Positions 36,149-45,600 of a stretch of 64,000 bases of DNA are shown here, one piece after another. This DNA comes from Shewanella frigidimarina (GTDB lineage Bacteria; Pseudomonadota; Gammaproteobacteria; Enterobacterales; Shewanellaceae). Within the stretch, counting starts at the first letter, position 1; each line of letters opens with the position of its first letter. Where the stretch lies: the NCBI RefSeq assembly GCF_003797125.1, contig NZ_RKKE01000002.1:781661-845660 (forward strand), given 5' to 3'. Position numbers and translations under genes: made by a program. The notes under the pieces were generated by a model, which was given only the letters and a program-made list of their open reading frames with translations, was not told the DNA's origin and made no database searches.

Positions 36149-36269
36149 GGAGAAACATTCCTTAATGGTACTAAAGTGACGCTAGTCTAATTACTGCCTA
36201 TTTTGATACAATGGAATACAAAAGCAACCAGTATACTTTTAGTAACCTAGAATAATTTAAGTTAAATTT

Positions 36270-36626
36270 ATGAAAACTAAAATTGAAACAATGACTAATG
36301 GTCAAAAAAAAGTTATCAACGCTTGTGCTGAACCCTGCTCGGTCGAGCGCGGTATGCGTGTATTAGGCGGTAAATGGAAAGCATCCATTTTATGGCACCT
36401 GCAAGATGGTCCAGTTCGATTTAATGATTTATCGCGCATGCTAGGCGGGGCAAGTAAAAAAATGGTCGACCAACGCCTTAAAGAATTAGAATCTCAAGGA
36501 CTCGTGACTCGCCATGTGATTAGTGATCGACCTATTGCTGTGTCTTATAGCATTACCGAACTTGGTCGCACTGCATTGGATATTTTAGAACGCTTAAAAG
36601 ACTGGGCTGATGAATACATTGTTTAG
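36270..36626 (+). CDS. HxlR-family transcriptional regulator
   Basis: 118 residues with a winged helix: CSVERGMRVLGGKWKASILWHL at the N-terminus, RFNDLSRMLGGASKKMVDQRLKEL recognition region, and DRPIAVSYSITELG wing. Two Cys (about 19 and 23) near the N-terminus could be redox- or electrophile-sensing, as in HxlR and other aldehyde-responsive members. Divergent from the aldehyde dehydrogenase and oxygenase, which are the likely targets. Confidence 0.88.
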   Translation: MKTKIETMTNGQKKVINACAEPCSVERGMRVLGGKWKASILWHLQDGPVRFNDLSRMLGGASKKMVDQRLKELESQGLVTRHVISDRPIAVSYSITELGRTALDILERLKDWADEYIV

Positions 36627-36775
36627 TAAAAACAACTATGGCCTGTAGTTCACCACAAAAATTAATTATCTGACAATAAAAAGCTTAATGATCACAATAT
36701 TATTACAATATGTTAAACTTGCCCCAATTACGGATATGAAATGCATGGAAGCCTTAATTTAAGGTGTTGTTATTT

Positions 36776-37585
36776 ATGTTGCGTTACTTATCTGTGGTGA
36801 TTTTGGTCATTACATTTTTCAGTTCGCCGGTTTCAAATGCTAGACCCGCCGTCACTTTTTACACTGAAAGCTATCCTCCATTTCAGTCGCTAAATCCCCA
36901 AGGAGAGTTGGTTGGATTTTCGATTGATGTGTTACATGCTACCCAGCAATACCTCGATTTTGATATCAATATTCAAATCATGCCTTGGAATCGGGCATAT
37001 AAAAATGCAGCAAAAAATCCTGATACCTTTATTTTTTCAATCGGTAAATCCGAAAAACGTTTACAGCAGTTTAAGTGGGTAAGCGATTTTTATACGGTGC
37101 AAAATGCTATTTACAAAAAAGCTTCTCGATCTGACATCAATATTGATAGCAAAGAAGATATTAATCGTTACACGCTAGCATTGCCTAGAGGTGACATTTC
37201 ACTCGACAGCCTAAATATTCAACATAAACACCCAAATGTATATTTAGTTTCAAATCAAACAAAAGCACTGAAAATGCTTTATTTTGAACGCGTGGATTTA
37301 ATTAATAATAATAATATCGGTCTATCCGGTTCGGTAAAAGCACTTGGGCTTAAACAGTCTGATTTCACAGTGGCGTATGTTTATAATAATGTCGAACTAG
37401 GTCTAGCAACCCATAAAGAGACTCGGATTGAGTTACTGGAAATGATGCAACATGCATTTGATACAATTAAACAAAATGGTCAGTTCGAGCTTCTGGTAAA
37501 AAAATGGTTTCCTGAGCCCGTATCGCAACAAACAGCAACTCAGGAAGTGAGCCCAATAACAACTAAGCCTGATAAATCATCGTAA
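36776..37585 (+). CDS. Periplasmic solute-binding protein, amino-acid type
   Basis: 269 residues from the ATG at 36776. A signal peptide (about 1-23) precedes a bilobal SBP_bac_3 fold: FYTESYPPFQSLNPQGELVGFSIDVL, then the W-x-R-A-Y segment (MPWNRAYKNA) and FIFSIGKSEKR. No permease or ATPase adjoins it, typical of the many orphan proteins of this type in Shewanella. The C-terminus has a short Ser/Thr/Pro-rich tail. Ligand unknown. Confidence 0.85.
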   Translation: MLRYLSVVILVITFFSSPVSNARPAVTFYTESYPPFQSLNPQGELVGFSIDVLHATQQYLDFDINIQIMPWNRAYKNAAKNPDTFIFSIGKSEKRLQQFKWVSDFYTVQNAIYKKASRSDINIDSKEDINRYTLALPRGDISLDSLNIQHKHPNVYLVSNQTKALKMLYFERVDLINNNNIGLSGSVKALGLKQSDFTVAYVYNNVELGLATHKETRIELLEMMQHAFDTIKQNGQFELLVKKWFPEPVSQQTATQEVSPITTKPDKSS

Positions 37586-37664
37586 AACCACGATGGAACC
37601 ACTGTCTATTTAACTGGCTCTTGTTGCTGAAACCAATTCATGCTTTCAGCGACAACATCAATTG

Positions 37665-38303
37665 TTAATAATCAAACCCTAACTGCGCTTTAATACCTTC
37701 GTTAAACGCATGCTTAATCGGTTGTACTTCGCTGACCGTATCGGCTAATTCAATGATGTCACGATGACAAGCACGGCCTGTAATAATTACGTGTTGCATT
37801 GGTGGGCGATTTCTTAATGCCGCTAATACTCGCTCAAGTTCGATATAGTGGTAACTGACCATGTAAGTCAGCTCATCAAGCAGCACCATATTAATCGATT
37901 CGTCTTTAAGCAACTTTTCTGCTTCAAGCCAGGCTTCCATTGCGGCTTGGGTATCTTTTTCTTTATCTTGAGTTTCCCAGGTAAAGCCGGTACCCATTAC
38001 ATGAAACGGCACTCCAGCACCTTCGAGTAAATTACGCTCACCACAAGCCCAAGTGCCTTTAATAAATTGCACCACTGCCGCTTTATGGCCATGGCCTACA
38101 GCGCGGGTAATTGAACCAAAACCTGAAGTAGATTTGCCTTTACCGTTACCGGTTAATACTAACAAAATGCCTTTTTCGTCTTGTGCGGCAGCAATTTTAG
38201 CATCTACGCCCACTTTTACTTTCTGCTGGCGGGCTTTATGACGTTCAGCTTTGCTTGCATCAATAGTGTTAGCTTGTTCATTTTCGTGGTTATCAGTTGT
38301 CAT
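37665..38303 (-). CDS. cobO: Cob(I)yrinate a,c-diamide adenosyltransferase
   Basis: 212 residues. P-loop [13 protein letters not shown] (about 52-64), and conserved [16 protein letters not shown] and [13 protein letters not shown] as in CobO/BtuR/CobA. It attaches the 5'-deoxyadenosyl group to reduced corrinoids. A lysine/glutamine-rich N-terminal tail of ~45 residues precedes the domain. Last gene of the cob operon, overlapping cobQ by 4 bp. Confidence 0.95.
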   Translation of the reverse strand: MTTDNHENEQANTIDASKAERHKARQQKVKVGVDAKIAAAQDEKGILLVLTGNGKGKSTSGFGSITRAVGHGHKAAVVQFIKGTWACGERNLLEGAGVPFHVMGTGFTWETQDKEKDTQAAMEAWLEAEKLLKDESINMVLLDELTYMVSYHYIELERVLAALRNRPPMQHVIITGRACHRDIIELADTVSEVQPIKHAFNEGIKAQLGFDY

Positions 38304-39871
38304 GAGATTATTCCTTTCAATGTATTCATGTCCAAATGTGCCTCTAATACGTCTGCAAGACGATTTAGTTGCTGCTCGCGGATTTGGTTAATATCGATAG
38401 CATGGCGACTGTCTAAGCCAGCCCATTGCAAAATAAGTTGGCATGCAGCGGGATGATCAAATAATCCATGCACATAGGTCGCTAAAATTTGTTGGTCATT
38501 ACTCACCATGCCATCAAGCTTGGTGATGGCCATTGGCTGCTGGGCATAGTGTTCAATCGACAGCGGCTGGATAACGTCCCTTTGAGTGAGTGAAGACTCA
38601 CCACAATGGATCTCGTAACCACTAAACTCGGCCTGCTGGTCTTGTAAGCGTAAGTGACCCCTTACTTGAGTTAAGGTTTTGCTGGCAGTTAATACGGTCG
38701 TAATCGGTAATAAGCCCAATCCGTCACTGCAACCGGCACTGTCTTCAATGCCTAAAGGATCATCAATTAATTCACCGAGCATTTGGTAACCGCCGCAAAT
38801 GCCGACGACTTTGCCGCCATAACGTAAATGTTTTTTTAAGGCAATATCCCAACCTTGCTCGCGCACAAAAGCTAAATCTGCACGGACATTTTTACTGCCA
38901 GGCAATATGACTAAATCTGCTGTGGGCCAATGGGATGATTGAGCCATGGTCTGCATACTCACATAATGAAAATCAATATGCGGGTGTAAACGAAGTGGGT
39001 CAAAGTCGGTATGATTACTGATCCTTGGGTACACTAACACCAATACAGACAAACGCTGGCTGGCAGATAATGCTGTTGATAATGAGTTTTTAGGGGTATC
39101 AATTAACGCATCTTCCGCGTCTAGATGTAGGTCGTGCAAATAAGGTAATACGCCTAATACGGGTTTATTGGTATAGGCTTCAAGCCAATCAATACCTGGC
39201 TGCAACAAGCTGATGTCGCCGCGAAAACGATTTATCACAAAGCCTCTTACTCGCGCTTGCTCAGAAGGGCTTAATAACGCCAACGTACCAACTAAATGGG
39301 CAAACACGCCGCCTTTATCAATATCGGCAATAATGATCACCGGGCAATCGGCCACTTCGGCAAAGCCCATATTGGCAATATCGCCTTCACGTAAATTGAT
39401 TTCTGCCGGACTACCCGCCCCTTCAATCACCACTAACGAATATTGTTGCTGTAAACGCCTGTAAGATTGCATCACTGCCGCTAACGCTAAGGTTTTATAA
39501 CCATGACTCTCGGGTCCGAAAAAGGCCTTGGCTTCTAATGTTGTCAGCGCCTTACCGTGAATAATCACCTGGGCACCGGTATCAGAACTTGGCTTTAACA
39601 ACACCGGATTAAAATCTGTATGGGGCGCTAAACCACAAGCAATAGCTTGCAATGCTTGGGCTCGGCCAATTTCACCACCATCGACAGTTACAGCACTGTT
39701 TAGCGCCATGTTTTGTGGTTTAAAAGGCGCGACATTAATGTTTTGACGGGAAAATAAACGACATAAACCTGCTACAAGCGTGCTTTTACCTGCATCAGAG
39801 GTGGTGCCTTGCACCATTAATGCGCCACGTAATGTTGGGGCTTTTGGAGATTGATCGTCAACCAATGACAT
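38300..39871 (-). CDS. cobQ: Cobyric acid synthase
   Basis: 523 residues. N-terminal dethiobiotin-synthetase-like ATPase ([19 protein letters not shown], about 18-36) and a C-terminal class I glutamine amidotransferase domain with the nucleophile in [12 protein letters not shown] (Cys about 356) and a His in [10 protein letters not shown]. It makes cobyric acid by four amidations. Stop and start overlap with cobU (shared base at 39871) and cobO indicate coupled translation. Confidence 0.96.
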   Translation of the reverse strand: MSLVDDQSPKAPTLRGALMVQGTTSDAGKSTLVAGLCRLFSRQNINVAPFKPQNMALNSAVTVDGGEIGRAQALQAIACGLAPHTDFNPVLLKPSSDTGAQVIIHGKALTTLEAKAFFGPESHGYKTLALAAVMQSYRRLQQQYSLVVIEGAGSPAEINLREGDIANMGFAEVADCPVIIIADIDKGGVFAHLVGTLALLSPSEQARVRGFVINRFRGDISLLQPGIDWLEAYTNKPVLGVLPYLHDLHLDAEDALIDTPKNSLSTALSASQRLSVLVLVYPRISNHTDFDPLRLHPHIDFHYVSMQTMAQSSHWPTADLVILPGSKNVRADLAFVREQGWDIALKKHLRYGGKVVGICGGYQMLGELIDDPLGIEDSAGCSDGLGLLPITTVLTASKTLTQVRGHLRLQDQQAEFSGYEIHCGESSLTQRDVIQPLSIEHYAQQPMAITKLDGMVSNDQQILATYVHGLFDHPAACQLILQWAGLDSRHAIDINQIREQQLNRLADVLEAHLDMNTLKGIIS

Positions 39872-40401
39872 TATGCTTTTAAGGCCAACGGTAGGCCTGC
39901 GACCACCAAAGTGACTTGATCAGATATTGCGGCTATTTCTTGGTTGAGCCAGCCCGCTTCATCAACAAAACGACGATTTAACTCACCCATAGGAACAATG
40001 CCCGAGCCCACTTCATTACTGACTAACACCACATCGCTTTGCAAAGCAGACAAACTGTCGATGAGTAATGACTTTTGCGTGGCCCACGAGGCGCCGTCAT
40101 TTAACAATAAGTGATTGGTTAATAATAACGTCAGGCAGTCGAGCAATATGACTTGTTGTGGTTTATCTATCGCCACCAATGTTTGGCCAACGTCATAAGC
40201 TTGCTCGTGCAATGTCCAGCTATGGGCGCTGGACATACGGTCTTGTTGGTGTTGATTAATGCGCGCAGACATTTCATGGTCTAATGCTGTTGCTGTGGCT
40301 AAGTAAACACAGGAATAACCAATAGCAGCGTATTCCGCTACACATTGCTCTGCATATCGACTTTTACCACTACGAGCACCGCCCAACACCAAATGAATCA
40401 T
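39871..40401 (-). CDS. cobU: Adenosylcobinamide kinase / phosphate guanylyltransferase
   Basis: 176 residues from the ATG at 40401; the frame is open to 40578 only because it overlaps cobS. P-loop [15 protein letters not shown] at the N-terminus, then [25 protein letters not shown] and [11 protein letters not shown], the full CobU set. TAATG overlap with the cobS stop. Activates adenosylcobinamide for nucleotide-loop assembly. Confidence 0.96.
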   Translation of the reverse strand: MIHLVLGGARSGKSRYAEQCVAEYAAIGYSCVYLATATALDHEMSARINQHQQDRMSSAHSWTLHEQAYDVGQTLVAIDKPQQVILLDCLTLLLTNHLLLNDGASWATQKSLLIDSLSALQSDVVLVSNEVGSGIVPMGELNRRFVDEAGWLNQEIAAISDQVTLVVAGLPLALKA

Positions 40402-41186
40402 TAGCTTAATCCAACCGCTAAAATAACTAAGTAACAACACACTTCGCTGATTTGCTGCGCGGCACCTAAGGTGTCGCCTGTGTAACCGCCAATTTGTTTG
40501 CGGAAAAAACCACCTAACAAAATACGCACTAACCACAGGGTAATAAACAGCACGAACGCCGCCACGCCATTGAGCCATAACAGCACAAAAATGCCACTGG
40601 CGATCAAAATAAACAAATCGTTTAATTGCTGATCTTGGGCGACAGGTTTTGATTTACTGCTAGCATCATCCCGAACATATTGCTCACTAAAAATTAAGCT
40701 CGATGCTACCACTCGACTTAGAGTGTGCCCGGCAACGAGCGCACTAACCGCAGCCATTGGGCTGTAAAGCGCAAGCTCAACCAATAATTGCCATTTAAGT
40801 AATAACACCAACCCTAAAGATAAGGCGCCATAGCTGCCTAGGCGCGAATCTTTCATGATGCGCAGCTTGTCTTCTATCGTCCAACCACCACCAAAACCAT
40901 CTGCGGTATCGGCTAAGCCGTCTTCATGGAAGGCGCCGGTCACTAATACACCCGCCACCATGGCTAATAAAATGGCAATGCTTGCCGGTAAAATCAGCTG
41001 TGCAAGCCAAAATACCAACGCACAAATTAAGCCAATGAGTAAGCCCACTAAACCAAAATAACGGCTAGCTTTGTTGAGCTTATCGCTATCAATCACCACC
41101 CACGATGGAACGGGGATCCGAGTAAAAAAACTCATCGCCACAAAAAATAAATTTAACTGCCGCAACCATTTTATCTCGCCAGACAT
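40401..41186 (-). CDS. cobS: Adenosylcobinamide-GDP ribazoletransferase
   Basis: 261 residues, integral membrane protein with about six helices. The conserved motif GAFHEDGLADTADGFGGG (about 84-101) and KDSRLGSYGAL mark CobS. It joins adenosylcobinamide-GDP to alpha-ribazole(-phosphate). Sits between cobT and cobU with 9 bp and TAATG junctions. Confidence 0.96.
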   Translation of the reverse strand: MSGEIKWLRQLNLFFVAMSFFTRIPVPSWVVIDSDKLNKASRYFGLVGLLIGLICALVFWLAQLILPASIAILLAMVAGVLVTGAFHEDGLADTADGFGGGWTIEDKLRIMKDSRLGSYGALSLGLVLLLKWQLLVELALYSPMAAVSALVAGHTLSRVVASSLIFSEQYVRDDASSKSKPVAQDQQLNDLFILIASGIFVLLWLNGVAAFVLFITLWLVRILLGGFFRKQIGGYTGDTLGAAQQISEVCCYLVILAVGLS

Positions 41187-41195
41187 GTTGTTCCC

Positions 41196-42251
41196 TTAAA
41201 CCACATTATTAACGCCAGCATCATCGAAACTGGCCATTTGATTGTAAAAATTCACCGCTGCTTGAATTAACGGTAACGCTAACGCAGCGCCAGTGCCTTC
41301 TCCAAGTCTTAATCCCAGCGACAACAATGGTGTTGCTTGTAGCTGTTGTAACAGAAGCTTATGTGCTTGCTCTTGCGACTCATGAGCAAAAACTAAATAG
41401 TCTCTTGATTGTGGAGATAATTTTACCGCAACTAATGCTGCAGCAGTAGCGATAAAACCATCAATCACCACTAATATTTTTTGTTCCGTAGCCGCCAGTA
41501 TCGCCCCGGTCATTTGCACTATTTCAAAACCGCCAACGTGAGCCAAAATTGCTTCAGGAGAAACTAACTCATGTTGATGTAAATCAAGTGCTTGGTTAAT
41601 GAGTTTTGTTTTGATCACCAAGGTAACATCATCTATTCCCGTGCCTCGACCAACACATTGCTCAACATCAATATTGAGCATAGCTGACATTACCGCAGTC
41701 GCAGCAGAAGTATTGCCGATACCCATTTCACCTAAAGCAATTAAATTACACCCAGCATCAACATGGCGAGCAATCAACTGTCGAGCAAATTCAAAACCTT
41801 GGGCGACTTTTTCAAGTGGCATAGCCGCCGCTAAATGCATTGCTTTAGTCCCTGCGCCTAAGCGTTGGTCGATAACATTTGCTTGGCCTGTAAGCGGTTG
41901 TAATATTCCGCAATCGATAATTTCAAGCTCAAACCCAACTTGGCGACAAAACACATTAATTGCCGCGCCGCCTTGGACAAAATTATGCACCATTTGAGTG
42001 GTCACTTCGCTTGGCGCAATCGACACGCCGTAAGCGGCAATACCATGGTCAGCAGCAAACACTAACATCGTTGGCTTAGTGATTTGCAGCGGTGTGCTTA
42101 ACGACTGTTTATCGCCGCGGTACTGCACCCGAGCAATTTGTAATGCCAAAGATTCTAGTTGCCCTAACGCCCCTAATGGTTTGGTTTTTTGATTAATCTT
42201 ATGTTGAATATTGGCATCAACATCTGACTTAACAGCTTCTATAACAAACAT
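41196..42251 (-). CDS. cobT: Nicotinate-nucleotide:DMB phosphoribosyltransferase
   Basis: 351 residues from the ATG at 42251 (TGGAG upstream); the frame extends 17 codons further without one. [35 protein letters not shown] and the catalytic Glu in [14 protein letters not shown] are present. It activates dimethylbenzimidazole as alpha-ribazole phosphate. 129 bp separate it from btuC. Confidence 0.95.
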   Translation of the reverse strand: MFVIEAVKSDVDANIQHKINQKTKPLGALGQLESLALQIARVQYRGDKQSLSTPLQITKPTMLVFAADHGIAAYGVSIAPSEVTTQMVHNFVQGGAAINVFCRQVGFELEIIDCGILQPLTGQANVIDQRLGAGTKAMHLAAAMPLEKVAQGFEFARQLIARHVDAGCNLIALGEMGIGNTSAATAVMSAMLNIDVEQCVGRGTGIDDVTLVIKTKLINQALDLHQHELVSPEAILAHVGGFEIVQMTGAILAATEQKILVVIDGFIATAAALVAVKLSPQSRDYLVFAHESQEQAHKLLLQQLQATPLLSLGLRLGEGTGAALALPLIQAAVNFYNQMASFDDAGVNNVV

Positions 42252-42380
42252 GAAAACTCCAGCAATTTGGGCAGATAAATTCAATATGATGTATTGCAGC
42301 ACTCATCCAATTCTTATAAAAGTACCTCTCTAAACGCTTATTAAAGTGATTAGAGAAGCACTTATCAAAAGGCTTAGCGT

Positions 42381-43487
42381 TTAACGGCGTTGACGCAAAA
42401 TAAACAAGAAAAATACGCTGCCCAATGCAGCAGTAATAATGCCGACAGGCAATTCTTGGTTAAATAAAATGCATCGTGCTATCACGTCAATCCACACCAT
42501 AAATAAGCCACCCAACATCGCGGTTAAGATCATCGGCTGACGTCCGGAAAATAATAGCCTAACCGTATGCGGGATCATCAAACCAACAAAACCAATGCCA
42601 CCACAAGTTGCCACCAACATTGCCGTAATAAGCGAACACAGTAACAACATACTTAAGCGCAATTTTGCGACATTAATGCCTAATGTATGAGCCGTTTCAT
42701 CACCAGCTTGCAGCGCCATAATTTGCCGCCTGAACGCCAACATAACCAATAAACTAACCCCTACCGTCACACTGGGTAAGAGTAAATTAGACCAACTGGC
42801 TTTAGCAAAACTGCCTAAGCTCCAAAACAATACTGACGCCGCAGCCTGTGGAGTCGAAAAATACAACAGCAAGCTGGTCAATGCCCCAAATAGAAACGAC
42901 GTTGCCACACCAGACAGCAACATACGTTCAACCTGGCTACTTCGACCAGGTCCCGATAACATAAATACCACCAGCACCGATAAACTGGCGCCGATGAATG
43001 CTCCTATCGGTATGCTTAAGGTCGACCAAGACCACCAAGGTTGTGCGGTAAAGCTTGGCGCTATGGTCAATACTCCAGAAAACATCTCGGCAAATAAACC
43101 GGTTTGGCTGAATAACGACACCACCAACACCGCACCAAATGACGCCCCGGAGCTAATGCCAAATAAATACGGGTCGGCTAACGGATTGCGGGTCACTGTT
43201 TGTAAAACACTGCCGGCTATAGATAACCCTGCGCCAGCCACAAAGGCCAACAAAATTCGCGGTAAGCGTAATTCAAGCACAATACGTTGGGTTATCGTAA
43301 CCGCATGTTCACTGCCATCAATCGCACTCGGCATGTCGCCGCCTAATAAGGTATTAAATATCATTAATACGTCATTAAGATGAATGTTGGCCGCCCCAAA
43401 ACTGGCGGCAAATATCGGGGTAAGCAGCGTAGCCAATACCAACAGACTGAAACAAACATAGTAGCGACGTTGCGATGCATCAATCAT
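42381..43487 (-). CDS. btuC: Vitamin B12 ABC transporter permease
   Basis: 368 residues from the ATG at 43487, which overlaps the btuD stop by 8 bp (ATGATTGA); the longer frame to 43523 would overlap more. About ten membrane helices in the FecCD/BtuC pattern, with LRLPRILLAFVAGAGLSIAGSVLQ, NPLADPYLFGISSGASFGA and IGFVGLMIPHTVRLL. Siderophore permeases look similar; the location in a cob operon supports B12. Confidence 0.9.
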   Translation of the reverse strand: MIDASQRRYYVCFSLLVLATLLTPIFAASFGAANIHLNDVLMIFNTLLGGDMPSAIDGSEHAVTITQRIVLELRLPRILLAFVAGAGLSIAGSVLQTVTRNPLADPYLFGISSGASFGAVLVVSLFSQTGLFAEMFSGVLTIAPSFTAQPWWSWSTLSIPIGAFIGASLSVLVVFMLSGPGRSSQVERMLLSGVATSFLFGALTSLLLYFSTPQAAASVLFWSLGSFAKASWSNLLLPSVTVGVSLLVMLAFRRQIMALQAGDETAHTLGINVAKLRLSMLLLCSLITAMLVATCGGIGFVGLMIPHTVRLLFSGRQPMILTAMLGGLFMVWIDVIARCILFNQELPVGIITAALGSVFFLFILRQRR

Positions 43488-44289
43488 GATCGGGGCATCC
43501 TTTCGGACTCGGTTGGTAACCATAAAAATAACTAATCAGCGGCTTACCGTGTTGTGGGTGAAGATTAATGTCGCAGCACACACCAAACACCTCACTAATT
43601 TGCCGTTCGGTTAGCACTTCTGTTGGAGTACCTTTAGCAATTAATCGCCCTTGGTCGAGTAGCAGTAATTTATCGCACATTGCACTGGCTAAATTCAGAT
43701 CGTGTATAGAAGCAATAACACTAATGCCTAATGATTTAACCAGTTCAAGGATTTGAATTTGATAACGAATATCTAAGTGGTTAGTCGGTTCATCTAAAAT
43801 TAGAATATGCGGCTGTTGCACAATGGCGCGGGCAATAAGGGCGCGTTGTTTTTCACCACCAGATAACAGTTCATACTGTTGTTGGGCTTTTTGCTGCAAT
43901 CCAACTTTGGTTAAGGCACTCACCACACGTTCACGGTCTTGGGCAGTGTTTGAGTCAAATAAGCCTTTATGCGGAGTAAGCCCCATCGCCACTAACTGCT
44001 CGGTAGTCATGTCAAAATAGTGCGGGGTATCTTGTTGCACCACAGCAATATTCTGCGCTAACAACTTAGAGGAATACTCACTGATGGGTTTAGAAAATAT
44101 CTCAATATCGCCACTGGTTGGCACAATATAACGATACAAGCAGCGCAACAGGCTCGACTTTCCTGCACCATTTGGGCCTATTAACCCTAGCATTTGACCT
44201 TTAGGCAAACTGAAATGAATGTCCGCCAGAATCGTTTTATTATCGACTTGCCAAAAAAGATGATTTACATCTAATACAGATTCAGACAT
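43480..44289 (-). CDS. btuD: Vitamin B12 ABC transporter ATPase
   Basis: 269 residues. Walker A GPNGAGKSS (about 38-46), signature LLSGGEKQR, Walker B ILILDEPTNHLD and SIHDLNLAS, as in the FepC/BtuD class. Overlaps btuC. First gene of the cob unit; no B12-box riboswitch recognised in the ~300 bp upstream. Confidence 0.9.
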   Translation of the reverse strand: MSESVLDVNHLFWQVDNKTILADIHFSLPKGQMLGLIGPNGAGKSSLLRCLYRYIVPTSGDIEIFSKPISEYSSKLLAQNIAVVQQDTPHYFDMTTEQLVAMGLTPHKGLFDSNTAQDRERVVSALTKVGLQQKAQQQYELLSGGEKQRALIARAIVQQPHILILDEPTNHLDIRYQIQILELVKSLGISVIASIHDLNLASAMCDKLLLLDQGRLIAKGTPTEVLTERQISEVFGVCCDINLHPQHGKPLISYFYGYQPSPKGCPDHD

Positions 44290-44401
44290 GAAAGTTAGCC
44301 CGCCATGTCCAATTATTTAACACAAACATTTATTTAATAACTCCCCTAAGTCACCCGCTTAGGCATGGATATTGAGGCTATTCAAAGCTGGTATCTGACT
44401 T

Positions 44402-44554
44402 ATGTCCCCATACTCGATGGGTACATCTACAGTTGCGGGTACAGTTTGGGCTTATCCCAATTCCCAATACCTTGAAAGGCACTATGGTTACGACGCAGAT
44501 TATTACGACAATTATGACGCACGCTATTATGCAAATTATAGCGAAAAATGGTGA
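44402..44554 (+). CDS. Possible 50-residue Tyr-rich small ORF
   Basis: An ATG frame of 50 codons in the 297-bp gap between btuD and cobC, opposite to both. Its second half has a strong Tyr-Asp/Asn rhythm (GYDADYYDNYDARYYANY) unlike random sequence. A stop lies two codons before the ATG and no good ribosome site is seen. Could be a small protein or the remnant of a Tyr-rich one. Confidence 0.3.
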   Translation: MSPYSMGTSTVAGTVWAYPNSQYLERHYGYDADYYDNYDARYYANYSEKW

Positions 44555-44586
44555 CACTAGGGTTGTAACGTTAAGCTCATGAAATG

Positions 44587-45330
44587 TTACGGCCAATGTA
44601 ATGTAAAGCTCACTTTAGCGGTATTGTTATTCATTGCAGTCACTTGAAAAGCGTCAACCTTATCAACATCATCAGGCCAATATACATCGAGCACCATAAT
44701 AGCAGCATAGGGGATCGCTAGGTTAGCGAATAATCCGCTAGATTGGCCAACCTTAAGCACATAGCCCATTAAGCAGCGCATAACGCCGCCGTGAGTAATC
44801 ACTAACGCATGGGGGCAATCGACAGCTTGAGCGGTTTGCGGCACGTTTTGCCCTTGTTGTTCGTCGATTGACAGTAAACAAGAGTGCTGCTGTTGACATG
44901 AGCGCCACAGTTCATCGACCACGCTCATAAGCCCGGTCTCCACTCGCGCAGCAAAATCAATCACCGACTCGGCTTTATCTGGCGTGCTTTCAGCCGACCA
45001 TGGGTTATCCCAATAGGCATCAAATTTAGCGGGGTTTTGCTGGTAAATTGCATCAAACGATTGCCCATCCCACACACCAAAATCAATTTCTTGCAGTGCT
45101 GGTATCGTCATTAACGGTAATGTTAATCGCTGCGTTAAAGGCTGGCTGAATTGCTGGCACCGTTGCAATGGTGAACTAAACACATGGCTAATGGGGAATT
45201 GCAGCTCTGCAAATGCTTGCTGCATTTGGGCCATCCCTGTGTCGGTAAGTTTTACATCGGTTTGGCCGCGAAATATAGACCCACCTTCGCATTCTCCATG
45301 GCGCATTAAAATTATCTTGGCTTGTTTCAT
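44587..45330 (-). CDS. cobC: Alpha-ribazole phosphatase, histidine phosphatase superfamily
   Basis: 247 residues. The RHG motif is LMRHGECEGG (His about 10), with FSSPLQRCQQF, EIDFGVWDGQSFDAI and VITHGGVMRCLM completing the active site, as in CobC. Context (cob operon downstream on the same strand, metH divergent) supports removal of phosphate in nucleotide-loop assembly. A ~30-residue insert around SCLLSIDEQQGQ is unusual. Confidence 0.88.
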   Translation of the reverse strand: MKQAKIILMRHGECEGGSIFRGQTDVKLTDTGMAQMQQAFAELQFPISHVFSSPLQRCQQFSQPLTQRLTLPLMTIPALQEIDFGVWDGQSFDAIYQQNPAKFDAYWDNPWSAESTPDKAESVIDFAARVETGLMSVVDELWRSCQQQHSCLLSIDEQQGQNVPQTAQAVDCPHALVITHGGVMRCLMGYVLKVGQSSGLFANLAIPYAAIMVLDVYWPDDVDKVDAFQVTAMNNNTAKVSFTLHWP

Positions 45331-45370
45331 TTAATTCAGCCTTGCTCTGGCAGTAAAAATTCGCGTACTA

Positions 45371-45400
45371 TGGACGTCTATACGTTTATATGTCTAAAAT
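45371..45400 (+). promoter_or_regulatory. MetJ operator (three met boxes) over probable metH promoter
   Basis: Tandem 8-mers GGACGTCT, ATACGTTT and ATATGTCT (45372-45395) match the MetJ box AGACGTCT at 7, 6 and 6 of 8 positions. A -35-like TGGACG (45371-45376) and -10-like TAAAAT (45395-45400), 18 bp apart, overlap them. The leader to metH would be about 190 nt. cobC is divergent and might also respond. Confidence 0.7.
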
Positions 45401-45600
45401 ACTATCTTAACAGGTAATCATTTAGAAGATAATCATTGTACGCAACAATTGTCCACGGCAGTTGTCTGCAACGGTTAACGCAACCATTGCAAATGACCGT
45501 TGAACATAACAATGATGTTATCGCCCTACTATTGTAAAAATAAGGGTATGCTTATCTCAATCAAGGTATCAAGCAACATAGTGATAAAAAGGTAACTGTT

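Noticed and set aside
44378..44596. 72-codon hydrophobic ORF on the minus strand
   Set aside because: Ile/Val/Cys-rich reading is the complement of the Tyr/Asp-rich plus frame, overlaps cobC and has no ribosome site.
45331..45600. Cobalamin riboswitch before metH/cobC
   Set aside because: No B12-box-like sequence seen; hairpins present are short and simple.
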